7,678 bases of DNA, taken from an uncultured Ignavibacteriota bacterium. Its GTDB lineage: Bacteria > Bacteroidota > Ignavibacteria > Tepidaquicellales > Tepidaquicellaceae. Both the position numbers and the translations under genes were made by a program. The stretch is from positions 1-7,678 of the forward strand of contig CALGOI010000186.1 of assembly GCA_937959065.1 (NCBI GenBank), given 5' to 3'. The notes beneath the pieces are model-generated. The model searched no databases and had not been told where the DNA came from. It saw only the letters and a list, made by a program, of their open reading frames with translations. How positions within the stretch are numbered: position 1 is the first letter of the stretch; every line of letters begins with the position of its first letter. Of this stretch, positions 6,571 through 7,678 are shown one piece after another.

Positions 6571-7098
6571 CTACAACCTCTCAATTGTAGTCACTGCCTC
6601 CTCATCTAGATAATAATACCCTGCAGAGCTGTACTTCCAATCCGTTACCTCTTTTACAAAGCCTTTCCTTACCGGATTTTGATGAATATATTCTATTTTC
6701 TGAAAAAACATCTCCTCACTAATTATTTGTTTGGGATGAAAACCTTCCTGCCATACCTGGTAGGTGCTGTTTGTTTTATATCCTTTCTTTTCTTTTTTCA
6801 ACTTTTCAAGAATATCGGACTTCCTTTCCTCTTTTAATTGCTTGATTATCCTTGTAGCTGTGAATCTTTTCAAAGATCTCATCATATTTGTAAGATCCTC
6901 ACATGATAATACCAGATGGAAATGATTATCCAAAAATACATATGCGTATATTTTCAAATCTTTCTCAGCTTGATAATGTTTTATGGCATTAATTATTATC
7001 GCATAGTATTTATCACTTGTAAACAGAGGAATCCAATCTACTATTGTTGATGTTACAAAATGAATTCTACCTTCCAGGTGTTTGTATCTTGATCGCAT
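6571..7098 (-). CDS. REP-associated tyrosine transposase (RAYT, Y1/HUH family)
   Basis: The 175-residue protein shows the IS200-like Y1_Tnp fold of REP-associated transposases. The N-terminal strand 'GRIHFVTSTIVDWIPLF' (10-26) is the family opening. 'YAYVFLDNHFHLVL' (51-64) carries the HUH metal-binding pair H59 and H61. 'NMMRSLKRFTATRI' (71-84) is the usual DNA-contacting helix. 'WQEGFHPKQI' (116-125) and 'KIEYIHQNPVRKGFV' (134-148) close the domain, with Y137 the likely nucleophilic tyrosine. The C-terminal 'WKYSSAGYYY' (154-163) is also typical. Such enzymes cut single-stranded DNA at REP hairpins. The length is normal and the frame is intact, so it may be active. It starts at ATG 7096-7098 with no Shine-Dalgarno; a minus-strand TATAAT lies at 7117-7112 but lacks a good -35. 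A perfect hairpin lies just past its stop. Confidence 0.93.
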   Translation of the reverse strand: MRSRYKHLEGRIHFVTSTIVDWIPLFTSDKYYAIIINAIKHYQAEKDLKIYAYVFLDNHFHLVLSCEDLTNMMRSLKRFTATRIIKQLKEERKSDILEKLKKEKKGYKTNSTYQVWQEGFHPKQIISEEMFFQKIEYIHQNPVRKGFVKEVTDWKYSSAGYYYLDEEAVTTIERL

Positions 7099-7138
7099 TA
7101 CTGAGAAAAATATTATAGAAAATAATAAATATTGATTC

Positions 7139-7295
7139 TATAATTTGTTACTTTTATACGCTCAAATCGTGAAGTTTTGAATAAACCAAGCGGATGGTTC
7201 TGATAAAGTAAATTAGGGTTAAAAATAAATAATTATTAACAAGATATTTAAAATGAAAAAGGGATATATGCGTATATATCCCTTTTTATATTTTT
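7139..7295 (+). ncRNA. Possible small RNA ending at a strong terminator (tentative)
   Basis: A TATAAT at 7139-7144 is followed by about 110 bases with no protein-coding character and then by the strong terminator hairpin. A transcript of about 140 bases would contain a TCAAA/TTTGA stem around 7162-7180, an AACCA/TGGTT stem (7184-7188 with 7195-7199, loop AGCGGA) and the terminator stem. No adequate -35 is visible, so the promoter is weak evidence. The main argument is that the terminator has no gene upstream of it on the plus strand. Confidence 0.2.
7256..7295 (+). terminator. Strong intrinsic terminator, works in both directions
   Basis: AAAAAGGGATATAT (7256-7269) pairs perfectly with ATATATCCCTTTTT (7274-7287), giving a 14-bp stem with a GCGT loop. 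T-rich sequence follows on the plus strand, and the stem's own A-run makes a U-tract on the minus strand. It is the best terminator in the window. No plus-strand gene lies between it and the start of the minus-strand transposase gene, so what it terminates is not evident. It may end a minus-strand transcript from beyond the right edge or a small RNA. Confidence 0.75.
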
Positions 7296-7393
7296 TCTCC
7301 AACTCCAATCCGCTATCTTTGTATGTATTCAAAAATTCCTTAGAGCTTGTCATGAAACTCGATCTAAGAGAGGGGTTAGAATATAATATTTAA

Positions 7394-7421
7394 ACTTTTA
7401 ACTTTTTACTTTTTACTTTTA
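7394..7421. repeat. Four tandem heptamers ACTTTTW
   Basis: Four head-to-tail 7-base units read ACTTTTA, ACTTTTT, ACTTTTT, ACTTTTA, occupying exactly 28 bases. It is a homopyrimidine-biased short tandem repeat prone to slippage. A role in phase variation would need a gene close downstream, and none is convincing here. Confidence 0.6.
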
Positions 7422-7634
7422 ACTCTGTAAACTACCATGACTCAAAAAACTATACCCAGTTTTCCATTACTGTCTTTACATAAACTTATTTACAAATTTC
7501 CAATAACGACTTTTTACACCTTACTAAATCCTGTTATTACAAAATTGAAAAATAAAAATTCACAAAAATCTTTTACCCCGGAAATTACTGATTTTACAAA
7601 CCCGTTTTTGGGACTTTTGTGTAATTTTTTTTAA

Positions 7635-7674
7635 ACCCATAAAAAATCAAAACCGGAAAAATCCCCTTATGGGT
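7635..7674. repeat. 8-bp inverted repeat near the right edge
   Basis: ACCCATAA (7635-7642) and TTATGGGT (7667-7674) are exact reverse complements separated by 24 bases containing AACCGG and a CCCC run. This could be the end of a further repeat element, since the window stops four bases later. It could also form a weak hairpin. Confidence 0.35.
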
Positions 7675-7678
7675 ACGC

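Larger units (their letters stand above)
7099..7678. other. 580-base stretch without a convincing gene
   Basis: I find no reading frame here that looks like a protein. The region is very AT-rich. Its content is a possible plus-strand -10 (TATAAT, 7139-7144, no good -35), a small AACCA/TGGTT hairpin (7184-7199), the strong terminator hairpin at 7256-7287, a TATCTTTG at 7314-7321 resembling the Bacteroidota -7 element without a -33 partner, heptamer repeats at 7394-7421, and an 8-bp inverted repeat near the right end. Confidence 0.7.

Noticed and set aside
7314..7321. TATCTTTG, a match to the Bacteroidota -7 promoter element
   Set aside because: No TTG-type -33 element lies at a suitable distance and no believable gene follows.
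7253..7393. A 46-codon plus-strand frame beginning MKKGYMRIYPF
   Set aside because: It runs straight through the strong terminator hairpin, which explains its first codons, and the rest shows no protein-like pattern.
7437..7634. A 65-codon plus-strand reading frame starting with ATG
   Set aside because: The composition is low-complexity and AT-driven (many Thr, Phe, Leu, Lys, Asn), with no domain, no start context and no family resemblance. It ends in a poly-T tract.

Overview
The window looks like chromosome of a Bacteroidota/Chlorobiota-type bacterium, most likely Ignavibacteria-like. The evidence is a secreted beta-propeller ending in a type IX secretion (T9SS) sorting domain with the 'NYPNPFNPTT' signature common in that lineage, an almost complete lack of Shine-Dalgarno sequences before the starts, and AT-rich gaps. 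The taxonomic call is inference from these features only.

Layout. (1) Positions 1-959, plus strand: the last codons of a membrane-anchored protein, coupled through a TGATG overlap to a 291-residue protein of unknown function. (2) Positions 956-3554, minus strand: an apparent three-gene operon read from right to left, with an NRAMP-fold transporter, an exported dienelactone-hydrolase-family enzyme and a small DUF4870 membrane protein. Its last gene collides tail-to-tail with the plus-strand unit by 4 bases. (3) A 75-base AT-rich divergent control region. (4) Positions 3630-5013, plus strand: a small exported protein of unknown function overlapping a secreted CE1/PHB-depolymerase-like esterase. 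(5) Positions 5121-6430: a textbook sigma70-type promoter, with a Fur-box-like dyad lying inside it, in front of the T9SS-exported propeller protein. (6) Positions 6436-7098: a short segment bounded by a 9-bp inverted repeat, a perfect REP-like hairpin and a REP-associated HUH transposase (RAYT) on the minus strand. (7) Positions 7099-7678: no convincing gene; it holds a very strong intrinsic terminator with no visible gene to terminate, a heptamer tandem repeat and an 8-bp inverted repeat.

How it fits together. The left 5 kb is ordinary core or accessory metabolism and envelope genes with mixed to moderately high GC. To the right of about 5.0 kb the DNA turns markedly AT-rich and carries a surface protein, a transposase and repeats, which looks like a more fluid region. 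No complete defence, CRISPR or biosynthetic system is visible. The most interesting points are the RAYT with its adjacent hairpin and bounded segment, the NRAMP homologue that has lost the DPGN metal-binding motif, the orphan terminator with a possible small RNA upstream of it, and the consensus promoter with the Fur-like dyad.
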